Assembly: GCF_014174275.1 (NCBI RefSeq)
Contig: NZ_JABEQK010000014.1
Coordinates: forward strand, 1 to 64,000
Direction: 5' to 3'
Length of the DNA stretch: 64,000 nucleotides
Origin: Gluconacetobacter takamatsuzukensis
GTDB taxonomy: Bacteria; Pseudomonadota; Alphaproteobacteria; Acetobacterales; Acetobacteraceae
Under the pieces are notes generated by a model. That model was not told the DNA's origin, did no database searches, and saw only the letters and a list, made by a program, of their open reading frames with translations. Both the position numbers and the translations under genes were made by a program. The first letter of the stretch is position 1. The number at the start of each line of letters is the position of its first letter. Positions 19,006 through 28,401 of this stretch are shown one piece after another.

Positions 19006-19086
19006 GTTGCAGCGTTTCGATTGAACGGCTGCTTCTTGGACGTTTCCTCCCTAAACTTGGCGGTGCTTCGGCACCGTCTTTTTTTT
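19006..19086 (+). ncRNA. Candidate trans-acting small RNA (alpha-r/mmgR-like)
   Basis: About 80 nt between a TTGACA promoter and a terminator. The 5' hairpin pairs GCAGC-GTT (19009-19016) with AAC-g-GCTGC (19024-19032). A single-stranded stretch follows with TTCCTCCC at 19044-19051, complementary to Shine-Dalgarno sequences, then a TTCG-loop terminator. This two-hairpin layout with an exposed CCUCCC motif is typical of the Hfq-dependent alphaproteobacterial alpha-r sRNAs, of which mmgR/suhB-type RNAs are one family. The family match is from memory; the promoter, motif and terminator are visible. Confidence 0.6.
19061..19086 (+). terminator. Strong rho-independent terminator
   Basis: Perfect 6-bp stem CGGTGC/GCACCG closed by a TTCG tetraloop (19061-19076), then GTCTTTTTTTT-type run to 19086. 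It ends the candidate small RNA and precedes the YidB-like gene by about 68 nt. Confidence 0.85.
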
Positions 19087-19154
19087 GTCCGGGCCCCTTG
19101 GCCGATCGCTGGCGATCGGCATCTACTGAACCGAATTGGCATTGAAGGTGGATC

Positions 19155-19511
19155 ATGGCGGGATTCTTTGACGGACTGGTGAACAAGCTGACGGAACTGG
19201 CGGACAGCACGGGCCTGACCGACCAGGTGCATCAGCATCTTGCCGAACTGACATCGCCCACCGGGATTTCGACCTTGCTGAACCAGGCCGAGCAAGCGGG
19301 GCTGGGCGACAAGGTCCGGTCGTGGATCGGCAATGGCCAGAACCTGCCGGTTTCCCCCGAGGAATTGCGGTCGATTCTCTCGAACCAGCAGGTGCAGGCG
19401 CTGGTCGACAGGACGGGCCTGCCGGCGGCGACGATCCTGCCGGCACTGGCGCAGTTTCTGCCTGCTGCGGTGGATCATCAGACGCCTGCCGGCGCGCCGC
19501 CCGCCGCCTGA
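19155..19511 (+). CDS. YidB-family (DUF937) protein
   Basis: 118 residues, small, helical and acidic, matching the YidB/DUF937 pattern: MAGFFDGLVNKLTELADSTG at the start, then GLGDKVRSWIGNGQNLPVSP and LAQFLPAAVDHQTP. The function of the family is unknown. It is a single gene with its own upstream region after the sRNA terminator, and converges on the N-formylglutamate amidohydrolase 21 nt away. Confidence 0.85.
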   Translation: MAGFFDGLVNKLTELADSTGLTDQVHQHLAELTSPTGISTLLNQAEQAGLGDKVRSWIGNGQNLPVSPEELRSILSNQQVQALVDRTGLPAATILPALAQFLPAAVDHQTPAGAPPAA

Positions 19512-19532
19512 GCGTCGGCGCGCCGTTCCGCG

Positions 19533-20447
19533 TCAGGCCGCCCCGGCACCCGGCATGCGAGGCAGGTCGGTGGCGATGCCGGCCAGCGTGCGGAATAGCG
19601 CGGTCATGACGGTGCGGATGTCGCCGAATCCGGTGTTCGGCGTCAGTCCGTTTTCATCCATGTAGAGCGCCCGGCTGATTTCGACCTGCAGGGCGTGGCG
19701 CCCCGTCGCGGGCCGGCCGTAATGGCGGGTGATGTAGCCGCCGGCATAGGGGGCGTTGCGGTTGGTCCTGAAACCGTAGGACCGCAGGCAGGTCTCGGCC
19801 GCTTCGGTGATGGCGGGCGCGCAGGATGTGCCCCAGGCGTCGCCCAGCACGAAATCCGGCATGTCGTAGGCCCGCAAGCCGGTGCTGGGCATCGAATGGC
19901 AATCGACCAGCACGCAGGCCCCGTGTGCCGCGACCTGGGAATCGATCAGTGCGGAGAGGGCGGCGTGATAGGGGGTCCAGAGCCGGGCGAGACGCTCCGC
20001 CGCCTCGCGTAGGGGCAGCCGGGTGCGGTAGATCGGCGTGCCCGATGCCGAGATGCGGGGAATCACCCCCAGGCCGGCCCGCACCCTGGGGGTGAGGCGC
20101 GTGCGGTCGGGAGGGAGGGACTCGGTGAACATCGTGGGGTCGAGTTCGTCCGAATCGCGATTCACGTCGCAATAGATGCGGGGGAAGGTGGCGTGGATCA
20201 TGTGCGCGCCCACCCCAGGCGCGCCGGCCAGGAGTTCGTCGACGCAAAAATCCTCGCTGCGGCGCAGGACCGTACGGTCCAGCCGCGACAGGGCGAGGAA
20301 ATCCTGCGGATAGGCGTGGCCCGAATGGGGGGAGGCGACGACCAGCGGCACGCCGGCGATCCGGGGCGGCACCAGCACGAAGGGGGCGGGTATTGCGTCT
20401 GAGGTCGTTTCCGATTCCGGGGCCAGCCGCGATTCCATTTGCGTCAC
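19533..20447 (-). CDS. N-formylglutamate amidohydrolase family protein
   Basis: 304 residues of the FGase family (PF05013), zinc hydrolases that release glutamate from N-formylglutamate and related amides. Visible motifs: VVASPHSGHAYPQDF near the start, CDVNRDSDELDP, CVLVDCHSMPS and LQVEISRALYM. It is a solo gene with no histidine-degradation genes nearby, so the true substrate is open. A second, shorter member of the same family lies at 33713. The start ATG 20447 gives the usual N-terminal length. Confidence 0.85.
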   Translation of the reverse strand: MTQMESRLAPESETTSDAIPAPFVLVPPRIAGVPLVVASPHSGHAYPQDFLALSRLDRTVLRRSEDFCVDELLAGAPGVGAHMIHATFPRIYCDVNRDSDELDPTMFTESLPPDRTRLTPRVRAGLGVIPRISASGTPIYRTRLPLREAAERLARLWTPYHAALSALIDSQVAAHGACVLVDCHSMPSTGLRAYDMPDFVLGDAWGTSCAPAITEAAETCLRSYGFRTNRNAPYAGGYITRHYGRPATGRHALQVEISRALYMDENGLTPNTGFGDIRTVMTALFRTLAGIATDLPRMPGAGAA

Positions 20448-20591
20448 GTGCGGTCATCCGGAGCGATGGGAAGGATATTATCCTTCTTTTTCAAGGAGTT
20501 GATCGAAACGGTCACCTGCTCGTCATTTTTTCCGTACGGATGGGTTGCGCAACGTCGGTTGCCCGGCTAGAAGCCTGTTCACCGAACGGAT

Positions 20592-20666
20592 GGGCGCATA
20601 GCTCAGCGGTAGAGCACTACCTTGACATGGTAGGGGTCACAGGTTCAATCCCTGTTGCGCCCACCA
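20592..20666 (+). tRNA. tRNA-Val(GAC)
   Basis: Acceptor GGGCGCA/TGCGCCC, anticodon stem CTACC/GGTAG with loop TTGACAT (anticodon GAC), T arm ACAGG TTCAATC CCTGT, discriminator A and encoded CCA. It is 3.7 kb from tRNA-Val(CAC) in the same direction and shares most of the D- and T-arm sequence with it. Confidence 0.96.
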
Positions 20667-20695
20667 TCCTTCGGGCTCCCTTTTTGAATGTTGTT

Positions 20696-20717
20696 AAAAG
20701 ACCGTCTGAAGACGGTC
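20696..20717 (-). terminator. Terminator, probably for ruvX
   Basis: Perfect stem GACCGTC/GACGGTC around loop TGAA (20700-20717), followed on the minus strand by TTTTAAC. It lies about 70 nt after the ruvX stop codon and 30 nt after tRNA-Val on the other strand. Confidence 0.55.
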
Positions 20718-20784
20718 CACCGCGCGAGCGGGCCGTGAGGCGGTGTGTCCGGCTGTTTGCCGTCATCCGCCAGTGAGGGGTCCT

Positions 20785-21264
20785 TCAGGCGCTTTCCGGT
20801 TGTGTGGCCGAGGCATCCAGTGCGGCTTGCAGCATGTAGGCTGCTGCCAGCTTGTCCACCAGTTCGGCGCGGCGCTGGCGGGTGAGGTCGGCGTCCTGGA
20901 TCAGCATGCGGTTTACGGCGCTGGAGGACAGGCGTTCGTCCCACATCGCGGCGGGAAGGCCGACCAGGCTGGACAGGTTCAGCATCCAGTCATGGGCCGC
21001 CTGGGCCGCCGGGCCGAAGCTGCCATCCATCGACAGCGGCAGGCCGCAGACCAGGCCCCCGACCTCCTCCCGTGCCGCGATCCTGCCGATTTCGGCGGCG
21101 ACGGCGCCGAGTTTGCCGCGTTTCAGCGTGCCGTAGGACGAGGCCAGCATCAGCAGCGGGTCCGACAGGGCCAGGCCGATCGTCTTCTGGCCGGGGTCGA
21201 TGCCCAGCAGGCGTTGGCCGCGCCCGAGATGGGCGCGGATCTGGTGCATGTTGAACAGGGGCAT
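20785..21264 (-). CDS. ruvX: Putative pre-16S rRNA nuclease / Holliday-junction resolvase-like protein
   Basis: 159 residues of the YqgF/RuvX RNase H-fold family, implicated in 16S rRNA 5'-end maturation. Motifs are clear: RLLGIDPGQKTIGLALSDPL (first catalytic Asp), GLVCGLPLSMDG, MWDERLSSSAVNRML and VDKLAAAYML (last Asp). It is divergent from gatC with a 76-nt gap, a common alphaproteobacterial arrangement. Confidence 0.93.
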   Translation of the reverse strand: MPLFNMHQIRAHLGRGQRLLGIDPGQKTIGLALSDPLLMLASSYGTLKRGKLGAVAAEIGRIAAREEVGGLVCGLPLSMDGSFGPAAQAAHDWMLNLSSLVGLPAAMWDERLSSSAVNRMLIQDADLTRQRRAELVDKLAAAYMLQAALDASATQPESA

Positions 21265-21340
21265 GGTCTGGGTCTATGGTCCGCGCGGTGTCCTGACCGG
21301 CAGGATATTCCCCCCAGATGATAATGGAAAGTTGTGCTTC

Positions 21341-21628
21341 ATGTCGCTTGACCCCGCGACGGTCCGACGTATCGCCAGATTGGCACGGATCGGTATCGAC
21401 GAGTCCGACCTGCCCGCCCTTCAGCGGGAACTGAACGGCATTCTCGGCTGGATCGAGCAATTGAACGAAGTCGATATCGACGGTGTCGAGCCCATGGTTG
21501 GCACCGGGCACGCCGCCCTGCGCATGCGCGAGGATGTGGTGACCGATGGCGGCGCGCGCGATGCCGTGCTGTCGAACGCTCCGGATGCGGCGGGGCCGTA
21601 CTATACCGTGCCGAAGGTGGTGGAATGA
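21341..21628 (+). CDS. gatC: Asp-tRNA(Asn)/Glu-tRNA(Gln) amidotransferase subunit C
   Basis: 95 residues, first gene of gatCAB. GatC stabilises the GatA-GatB interface of the enzyme that amidates misacylated Glu-tRNA(Gln) and Asp-tRNA(Asn). Start [20 protein letters not shown] and end [20 protein letters not shown] are typical. The frame extends upstream, but ATG 21341 gives the family length. The 3' end overlaps gatA by 4 nt (ATGA). Confidence 0.95.
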   Translation: MSLDPATVRRIARLARIGIDESDLPALQRELNGILGWIEQLNEVDIDGVEPMVGTGHAALRMREDVVTDGGARDAVLSNAPDAAGPYYTVPKVVE

Positions 21629-23112
21629 TGCTGACCGAACTCACGATCGCCGCGGCCCAGGGGGGGCTGCGTCGCCGCGAATTCTCCGCCGAGGAACTGG
21701 TGGGCGCCCATGTCGCGGCCATCGACCGGCTGAATGGCCGACTGAATGCCTTTATCACGGTTACCTCCGAACAGGCGCTGGATGCCGCGCGGCGGGCCGA
21801 TGCGATCCTGGCCGGCGGCGAGGATGCGCCGGCGCTGACCGGGATTCCGCTGGGGATCAAGGATCTGTTCTGCACCGACGGCGTGCGGACGACCGCTGCC
21901 AGCCGGATGCTGGAAGAGTTTGTCCCGCCTTATGAAAGCACGGTGACGGCGAACCTGCTGGCCGATGGCGCGGTGTTTGTGGGCAAGACCAACCTGGACG
22001 AGTTCGCCATGGGGTCGGCCAACATTACCTCGGCCTTCGGGTCGGTGGAGAATCCGTGGAAGCGGGCAGGAGACGACCAGACCGTGCTGGTGCCCGGCGG
22101 GTCGTCCGGCGGGTCGGCGGCGGCGGTGGCCGCGCGGCTGGCCATGGGCGCCACCGGCACCGACACCGGCGGCTCGATCCGCCAGCCTGCTTCCTATTGC
22201 GGCATCGCCGGCATCAAGCCGACCTATGGGCGGTGCAGTCGCTGGGGGACGATTGCCTTCGCCAGTTCGCTGGACCAGGCCGGGCCGATGGCGCGCACGG
22301 TCGAGGATTGCGCCATCCTGTTGCAGTCGATGGCCGGGTTCGACGTGCGTGACAGCACCAGCGTCGATGTTGCGGTGCCGGATTACCGCGCCGCCTGTGG
22401 CCGGTCGCTGAAGGGCATGAAGGTGGGTATTCCCGCCGAATACCGGGTGGCCGGCATGCCTGCCGAAATCGAGGCGGCGTGGGAGCAGGGCATTGCCTGG
22501 CTGCGCGACGCGGGATGCGAGATTGTCGAGGTTTCGCTGCCCTACACAAAATATGGTCTGGCGACCTATTACATCGTGGCGCCGGCGGAATGTTCGTCGA
22601 ACCTCGCACGCTATGACGGTGTGCGTTTCGGCCGCCGGGTGCCCGGTGAGTCGCTGGACGAGCTGTATGAAGCGACCCGGCGCGAAGGGTTCGGGGCCGA
22701 GGTGAGGCGTCGCATCCTGATGGGGACCTATGTGCTGTCGGCCGGGTATTACGACGCCTATTACCTGCGCGCGCAGAAGGTGCGGAACCTGATCCGCAAG
22801 GATTTCGAGAATGCGTTCCGGACGGTGGACGTGCTGCTGACGCCGACCGCGCCGTCGCCCGCCTTTGCGCAGGGCGAGAAGATGGATGATCCGGTGCAGA
22901 TGTATCTGAACGACGTGTTTACCGTTCCGGCCAGCATGGCCGGCGTGCCCGCGATGTCGGTTCCCGCCGGGCTGAGCCAGTCGGGCCTGCCGCTGGGCTT
23001 GCAGGTGATCGGCCGGTCGTTCGACGAGGAATCTGTGTTCGCGGCGGCCAGTGCGCTGGAGCGGGCGGCGAGCTTTACGCATCGCCCGGCCGTGCGCGCG
23101 GAGGTGGTGTGA
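21625..23112 (+). CDS. gatA: Asp-tRNA(Asn)/Glu-tRNA(Gln) amidotransferase subunit A
   Basis: 495 residues, an amidase-signature enzyme that hydrolyses glutamine and supplies ammonia to GatB. The Ser-cisSer-Lys triad is visible: Lys79 ([10 protein letters not shown]), Ser160 ([10 protein letters not shown]) and Ser184 ([12 protein letters not shown]). The C-terminus [14 protein letters not shown] is standard. It overlaps gatC and gatB by a few nucleotides, so the three are translationally coupled. Confidence 0.97.
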   Translation: MMLTELTIAAAQGGLRRREFSAEELVGAHVAAIDRLNGRLNAFITVTSEQALDAARRADAILAGGEDAPALTGIPLGIKDLFCTDGVRTTAASRMLEEFVPPYESTVTANLLADGAVFVGKTNLDEFAMGSANITSAFGSVENPWKRAGDDQTVLVPGGSSGGSAAAVAARLAMGATGTDTGGSIRQPASYCGIAGIKPTYGRCSRWGTIAFASSLDQAGPMARTVEDCAILLQSMAGFDVRDSTSVDVAVPDYRAACGRSLKGMKVGIPAEYRVAGMPAEIEAAWEQGIAWLRDAGCEIVEVSLPYTKYGLATYYIVAPAECSSNLARYDGVRFGRRVPGESLDELYEATRREGFGAEVRRRILMGTYVLSAGYYDAYYLRAQKVRNLIRKDFENAFRTVDVLLTPTAPSPAFAQGEKMDDPVQMYLNDVFTVPASMAGVPAMSVPAGLSQSGLPLGLQVIGRSFDEESVFAAASALERAASFTHRPAVRAEVV

Positions 23113-24560
23113 TGACCTATCTGATCGAGGGACGCGACGGCCCGTGGGAACTGGTGGTGGGGCTGGAAGTCCATGCCCAGGTCATCAGCCAGTCCAAGCT
23201 GTTCTCGGGGGCCTCGGCCTCCTACGGTGGTGAGCCGAATACCCATGTCAGCCTGGTCGATGCCGGGTTTCCGGGCATGCTGCCGGTCATCAACCGCGAA
23301 TGCGTGGCGCAGGCCGTGCGGACCGGGCTGGGGCTGAAGGCACGGGTGAATCTGGAAAGCCGTTTCGACCGCAAGAATTATTTCTATGCGGACCTGCCGA
23401 CGGGCTACCAGATCAGCCAGTTCACGCATCCGATCATCGGTGAGGGGGCGGTCGAGATCGAGCTGGCCGATGGGTCGACCCGCATGATCGGCATCACCCG
23501 CCTGCATCTGGAACAGGATGCCGGCAAGTCGATGCATGACCAGGACCCTGCGCGTTCGTTCATCGACCTGAACCGGGCGGGCGTCGCGCTGATGGAAATC
23601 GTCAGCGAGCCGGATATTCGCACGCCGGAGGAGGCGGGGGCCTATCTGCGCAAGCTGCGCATGATCCTGCGCTATCTCGGCACCTGCGACGGCAACATGG
23701 AAGAAGGCTCGATGCGCGCCGACGTGAACGTGTCGGTCCGCAAGGCCGGCGAGCCGTTCCGCACGCGCTGCGAGATCAAGAACGTCAACTCGATCCGCTA
23801 TGTCATGCAGGCGATCGAGGTCGAGGCCGTGCGCCAGGTGGAGATCTGGGAAAGCGGTGGCTCGGTCGACCAGGAAACCCGCCTGTTCGACCCGGTGCGG
23901 TCCGAGACACGGTCGCTGCGCAGCAAGGAAGACGCGCACGATTACCGCTATTTCCCCGACCCCGACCTGCTGCCGCTGGTGATCGGGGAGGCGTGGGTCC
24001 AGGACCTGGCGGCGCATCTGCCGGAACTGCCGGACGCGAAGCGCCAGCGCTTCCAGGACGAATATGGCATTCCGCGCTATGATGCCGGGGTGCTGGTGGC
24101 CGAACAGGCGACCGCCGATTTCTACGAGACGGTGGCGCGCGGCCGCGACCCGCGCCTGGCGGCGAACTGGGTGATCGGCGATTTCTTCGCCGCCCTGAAC
24201 CGGACCGGCCGGACGATCCAGGACAGCCCGATCAGCGCCGCGGCGCTGGGCGGCATGCTGGACCTGATCACCGACGGCACGATCAACGGCAAGATCGCCA
24301 AGGACGTGTTCGAGGAGATGCTGGCCAGCGGCGAGACGGCGGCTGAGATCGTCGAGCGCAAGGGGTTGCGGCAGGTGACCGACACGGGGGCGATCGACGC
24401 GGCCGTGCAGGCGGTGCTGGACAAGAACCCTGATAAGCTCGCGGAATATCGCAGCGGCAAGGACAAGCTGTTCGGCTTTTTCGTTGGTCAGGTCATGAAG
24501 GCGATGGCCGGGAAGGGCAATCCGGCGCTGGTGAACGAGGCGCTGAAGAAAGTGCTGTAA
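23112..24560 (+). CDS. gatB: Asp-tRNA(Asn)/Glu-tRNA(Gln) amidotransferase subunit B
   Basis: 482 residues from ATG 23112 (GTG 23109 is an alternative). GatB phosphorylates the misacylated tRNA and transfers ammonia. Signature stretches: [50 protein letters not shown] and [10 protein letters not shown]. The C-terminal GatB/YqeY tRNA-binding domain ends [20 protein letters not shown]. Its presence implies tRNA-dependent Gln (and possibly Asn) synthesis, as usual for Acetobacteraceae. Confidence 0.97.
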   Translation: MTYLIEGRDGPWELVVGLEVHAQVISQSKLFSGASASYGGEPNTHVSLVDAGFPGMLPVINRECVAQAVRTGLGLKARVNLESRFDRKNYFYADLPTGYQISQFTHPIIGEGAVEIELADGSTRMIGITRLHLEQDAGKSMHDQDPARSFIDLNRAGVALMEIVSEPDIRTPEEAGAYLRKLRMILRYLGTCDGNMEEGSMRADVNVSVRKAGEPFRTRCEIKNVNSIRYVMQAIEVEAVRQVEIWESGGSVDQETRLFDPVRSETRSLRSKEDAHDYRYFPDPDLLPLVIGEAWVQDLAAHLPELPDAKRQRFQDEYGIPRYDAGVLVAEQATADFYETVARGRDPRLAANWVIGDFFAALNRTGRTIQDSPISAAALGGMLDLITDGTINGKIAKDVFEEMLASGETAAEIVERKGLRQVTDTGAIDAAVQAVLDKNPDKLAEYRSGKDKLFGFFVGQVMKAMAGKGNPALVNEALKKVL

Positions 24561-24655
24561 TCGCTGGGGGGATGGCGGTTTGGGGTTTGACGGCGTTGCG
24601 GTGACGGTCTACAAGCAGCGCTGCAAACGCCGTGTTAACAAACACGCTCCTCGGC

Positions 24656-24748
24656 GGAGGGGTGGCCGAGTGGCTGAAGGCGGCGGTTTGCTAAACCGTT
24701 GTACGGTGTCAAGCCGTACCGTGGGTTCGAATCCCATCCCCTCCGCCA
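24656..24748 (+). tRNA. tRNA-Ser(GCT)
   Basis: 93-nt class II tRNA: acceptor GGAGGGG/CCCCTCC, anticodon region GCGGTTTGCTAAACCGT (anticodon GCT), long variable arm TACGGTGTCAAGCCGTA, T loop TTCGAAT, discriminator G and encoded CCA. It lies about 95 nt after gatB. Confidence 0.96.
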
Positions 24749-25180
24749 ATTTCCTTTCTCCAAAAAAGAATGTTTGCCGGATGTCCGGGCGTGACCGCCC
24801 GTTTGGCGGGGCTTTCGACATGGACATCGCGCAGACTATTGCTGCGGCTGGGCATTGGCCGCCTGTCTGCATTTTGCAACGTCAGCGAGGCTGCTCCGCT
24901 CCGATGCCCGGAAAGACACGCCGGGCGTAAGGCGGCAGGCGGTTTTTCAAACGGCCTCCATGCGCTTCCTTTTTTTATGAATCGGCGCACGATACGTCCG
25001 GCTTCGGGGGGCGTATGAGGATCGTCGCGCGTGTTGACAGCCGGATAGGCTGCCTGACCGGCCGTGAGGCGTCGGCGGCGTGGTCAGGCTCTGAAACAAT
25101 TCGTGCCGGACGTTGGGTCGCCAGAGATGCGGGGGGACCTGTATGGAGGATTGCGAACCGGCAAGGGGCGGTATTCGGGG
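24749..25180. other. Non-coding stretch after tRNA-Ser
   Basis: About 430 bases. Small frames over and after the tRNA are antisense or chance frames. The in-frame extension 25064-25180 of the next gene could be its N-terminus but lacks a ribosome-binding site and protein-like composition. No convincing terminator was found. Confidence 0.45.
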
Positions 25181-26473
25181 ATGATGGTTGAAACGGTACG
25201 TGGGCGCCCTGGCCTGCCCGATCATGTGATGCGATGGATCGCCGTGGCGATGACGCTGATGCTGCCCTTCTTCCTGTTGCGGGGGCGGGCGATCAGCGAT
25301 GGTTTCATGTCCTGTATTGGCGTGCTGTTTCTGCTGCATTGCCTGCGTGCGCGGGATCGCGGCTGGTGGCGGGGGTGGCCGGTGTTCGCGCTGGCGTTCT
25401 GGGCGTTGGCGATTCTCTCGTCGGTAATGCATGGGACTGGCCATGCGGTGGCCGAGGCGTTGGTGCTGGGGCGGTTTCTTCTATTCTGCGCGGCGCTGGA
25501 ATGCTGGGTGCTGCGCGACGGCGCGGCGCGGCGCTGGCTGGGCCTGTCGGTGACGCTGGCGGCCCTGTGGCTGGTCGTGGAATGCTGGCAGCAATATCTG
25601 CTGGGGACCAATCTGTGGGGGTATCCGCGCTGGGTGGATGGCGCGCTGACCGGGCCCTTCTACAAGCCGCGCGCGGGGGCCGCCCTGCTGATGGTCGTCT
25701 TTCCGGGCCTGATGGTCTTTGCCACGCGCTGGCTGGAGGCGCCGGCCTGGCGCCCGCGGCTGGCGGGTGTGGGCCTGATCATGTTCCTGGTGCTGACGAT
25801 GATCCTGATCGGCCAGCGCATGCCCGCGCTGCTGTTCGGCCTGGGGCTGGGCATCATGGCCGTGCTGATCCGCCGGTTGCGCTGGCCGGTGCTGGCCGCC
25901 GGGTTGGTCGGGGTGGCGGGACTGGCGCTGCTGCCCGTGCTGTCGCCGCCGGCCTATGCCAAGCTGGTGGTCCGGTTCATGGACCAGATGCGGCATTTTT
26001 CCGACAGCCCCTATGGGCAGATCTATATCCGCGCCGGGGTGATGCTGGACCGGCATCCGTGGCTGGGGCTGGGGGTGGACGGGTTCAGGAACGCATGCGC
26101 CGACCCGGCCTATGTGCGCGACCTCGTGCTGTTCGGCCATACGTTTCCGAGCCGAGGCGTGGCGGTGGGGTGCAACATCCATCCGCACAATATCTATCTG
26201 GACGTGGCGACCACGGCCGGGCTGGCCGGGCTGGCCTGTTTCGTGGCGATGGTGGCGTGCTGGCTGTGGCGGATGGTCCGGGCCCTGTCGCCCGCACGGG
26301 CGCCGCAGCAGGCGATGCTGTGCGTGACGAGTTGCGTGATGCTGTGGCCGGTTGCCTCCAGCAGTGCGCTGTTTACCGTGCGGACGGCGGGCTGGATCTT
26401 TCTGATGGTGGGCTGGGGGCTGGCGGCCTCGGCCGATATCGCGGGCGAGAAGCGGGCCGAGCGGCGTTTCTGA
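25181..26473 (+). CDS. O-antigen ligase / polymerase family membrane protein
   Basis: About 430 residues from ATG 25181 (starts at 25127 and 25064 are possible). Roughly ten to eleven hydrophobic helices with the family's long periplasmic loop before the last helices (MLDRHPWLGLGVDGFRNACA, then CNIHPHNIYLDVATTAGLAG). That His-Pro-His-Asn motif is characteristic of Wzy_C-type O-antigen ligases and polymerases acting on lipid-linked glycans at the outer face of the inner membrane. No other polysaccharide genes adjoin it, so the exact acceptor is unknown. Confidence 0.85.
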   Translation: MMVETVRGRPGLPDHVMRWIAVAMTLMLPFFLLRGRAISDGFMSCIGVLFLLHCLRARDRGWWRGWPVFALAFWALAILSSVMHGTGHAVAEALVLGRFLLFCAALECWVLRDGAARRWLGLSVTLAALWLVVECWQQYLLGTNLWGYPRWVDGALTGPFYKPRAGAALLMVVFPGLMVFATRWLEAPAWRPRLAGVGLIMFLVLTMILIGQRMPALLFGLGLGIMAVLIRRLRWPVLAAGLVGVAGLALLPVLSPPAYAKLVVRFMDQMRHFSDSPYGQIYIRAGVMLDRHPWLGLGVDGFRNACADPAYVRDLVLFGHTFPSRGVAVGCNIHPHNIYLDVATTAGLAGLACFVAMVACWLWRMVRALSPARAPQQAMLCVTSCVMLWPVASSSALFTVRTAGWIFLMVGWGLAASADIAGEKRAERRF

Positions 26474-26512
26474 GCGGGCCAGGGCGATTGCAGAGCGTCG
26501 CCGGAAGGTCGC

Positions 26513-26917
26513 TCAGGCGGCGCCGAGATCCTCGGGGCCGAAGGCGTCGGGCAGCAATTCGGCCAGTGTGCGGACCAGCAGCACGTCGCCGGATGGGTTG
26601 ACCATGCGGATTCTCAGACCGGGCGCGCCGAATTCGCGGATTTTCTGACGGCAGCCGCCGCAGGGCGCGCAGGGGCGGTCGCCGCCGCCGCAGATGACGA
26701 GGTCGGCGATGCGGCGGCCGCCGGCCGCCACCATGGCCGAGATCGCGCCGCCTTCGGCGCAGATGCCCTCGGGGTAGGCGGCGTTTTCGGTATTGCAGCC
26801 GATGAAGAGGTGCCCGTCGGCGTCGTGCAGGGCCGCGCCGACCAGGAAGCGCGAATAGGGGGCGTAGGCCCTGGTGCGGACGGCGATCGCGGCGTCGATC
26901 AGCGTGTCGTCGGACAT
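26513..26917 (-). CDS. cdd: Cytidine deaminase (tetrameric type)
   Basis: 134 residues. Deaminates cytidine and deoxycytidine for pyrimidine salvage. Zinc motifs are NAAYPEGICAEGGAIS (Cys and catalytic Glu) and PCAPCGGCRQ. The start ATG 26917 is set by AAGGGAGG 5 nt upstream; the longer in-frame extension is not protein-like. It is divergent from lysA by 118 nt and convergent with the O-antigen ligase-like gene. Confidence 0.94.
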   Translation of the reverse strand: MSDDTLIDAAIAVRTRAYAPYSRFLVGAALHDADGHLFIGCNTENAAYPEGICAEGGAISAMVAAGGRRIADLVICGGGDRPCAPCGGCRQKIREFGAPGLRIRMVNPSGDVLLVRTLAELLPDAFGPEDLGAA

Positions 26918-27035
26918 GGCGGCCTCCCTTGGTTTGTCCTGTCTGATGAACCCTCTATCGGATCGGATGGCGAAAGAACAGCATGGGAGGCTGCGGGAGC
27001 TTGGAACTGGGGCGCCGTGCCGGTATTCTCGATAC

Positions 27036-28394
27036 ATGCTGGATTGCCCTTCCTCCCCTGCCGAGCAGGACCCGACCATCGCCGAACTGCTGGCTGCGCG
27101 CCCGCATCTGTCGATGCACGCCCTCGACGGCCTGGTGCTGGAGGAGGTGCCGCTGAACGCGATCGCGGATGCGGTCGGTACGCCGACCTGGGTGATGGGG
27201 ACGGGAACGCTGCGGGCGCGCTATCGGCTGCTGGACGGGGCGATGCGCCGTGCGGGGCTGGCGCCGTCGATCCATTTCGCGGTGAAGGCGAACGATCATC
27301 TGGCCGTGCTGCGTGTGCTGGCGGCGGAAGGGGCCGGGGCCGATGTCGTCAGCGGGGGCGAACTGCGCCGGGCGCGTGCGGCGGGGGTGCCAGCGGAGCG
27401 GATCGTCTTTTCGGGCGTGGGCAAGACGCGCGAGGAGATGGCGCTGGCATTGGCCGAGGGCATCGGCCACATCGCGGTCGAGAGTGCCGAGGAGCTGGAC
27501 ATTCTCTCCGACGTCGCGGCGGCGTGCGGCCGGGTGGCGCCGATCACGCTGCGGGTGAATCCGGATGTGGATGCCGGCACGCATGAGAAGATCACCACGG
27601 GGCTTTCGACCAACAAGTTCGGCATTGCCTATGCCCGGGCGGCCGCGTTGTACGAGCGTGCGGCGACGCTGCCGGGGCTGAAGCCTCTGGGATTTTCGGT
27701 GCATATCGGCAGCCAGATCGTGGCCATGGCGCCCTATCGGGCCGCGTTTGCCCGGGTGGCGGAACTGGTGCGTACCGTGCGGGCGCGCGGGGTGCCGGTC
27801 AGTCTGGTCGATTGTGGCGGCGGTCTTGGCATTTCCTATCGCGACGAGGTCGAGGGCGCGCCGGAGGCGTTGGCCGGCGCGATCCGTGCCGAGCTGGGCG
27901 ATCTGGACGTGCAACTGGCCATCGAGCCGGGGCGCTGGCTGGCGGGGCCGGCCGGGCTGCTGCTGTCGCGGGTGGTCCTGCGCAAGGCGGGGGAGGATGG
28001 GTTGCCGTCTTTCCTGATTCTGGACGCGGCGATGAACGATCTGATGCGGCCCAGCCTCTATGAGGCCTGGCATGGCATTCTGCCGGTTTCGGCCCGCGAT
28101 GCGACGCTGCCGGTGGAGGCTGTGAATGTGGTCGGGCCGGTTTGCGAAAGTGCGGATTCCTTTGCGGATGGGCGGGTTCTGCCGCGTCTGGACGAAGGCG
28201 CGCGGGTCGCGCTGCTGGATACCGGGGCGTATGGCGCGGTCATGAGTTCCACCTATAACGGGCGGCCGCTGGCGGCGCAGGTGCTGGTCGATGGCGGGCG
28301 CTGGTCGGTGATCCGCGCGCGCCAGCCTGTGGAGAGCCTGTGGGCGGCCGACCGGATTCCCGACTGGGTGACGCCCGCCCCGGCGGGCGGCTGA
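27036..28394 (+). CDS. lysA: Diaminopimelate decarboxylase
   Basis: 452 residues, a PLP enzyme converting meso-diaminopimelate to lysine. Lys84 in SIHFAVKAND forms the Schiff base. GGGLGISY binds the PLP phosphate, and GPVCESADSFA carries the active-site Cys from the partner subunit. The start ATG 27036 gives a slightly long N-terminus; the extension to 26874 is unlikely. The 7-nt gap to the TIGR02302 gene indicates an operon. In many alphaproteobacteria argH and the small lptM lipoprotein lie just upstream in the same direction; here they are downstream and inverted. Confidence 0.95.
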   Translation: MLDCPSSPAEQDPTIAELLAARPHLSMHALDGLVLEEVPLNAIADAVGTPTWVMGTGTLRARYRLLDGAMRRAGLAPSIHFAVKANDHLAVLRVLAAEGAGADVVSGGELRRARAAGVPAERIVFSGVGKTREEMALALAEGIGHIAVESAEELDILSDVAAACGRVAPITLRVNPDVDAGTHEKITTGLSTNKFGIAYARAAALYERAATLPGLKPLGFSVHIGSQIVAMAPYRAAFARVAELVRTVRARGVPVSLVDCGGGLGISYRDEVEGAPEALAGAIRAELGDLDVQLAIEPGRWLAGPAGLLLSRVVLRKAGEDGLPSFLILDAAMNDLMRPSLYEAWHGILPVSARDATLPVEAVNVVGPVCESADSFADGRVLPRLDEGARVALLDTGAYGAVMSSTYNGRPLAAQVLVDGGRWSVIRARQPVESLWAADRIPDWVTPAPAGG

Positions 28395-28401
28395 GCCCGG
28401 C

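Noticed and set aside
16865-20666. Integrated element bounded by tRNA-derived att sites
   Set aside because: The repeated sequence is explained by homology of two complete tRNA-Val genes; no integrase is present.
24609-24872. Small minus-strand frame with GMGFEPTVRLDTVQRFSKPP
   Set aside because: Antisense translation of tRNA-Ser, a frequent annotation artefact.
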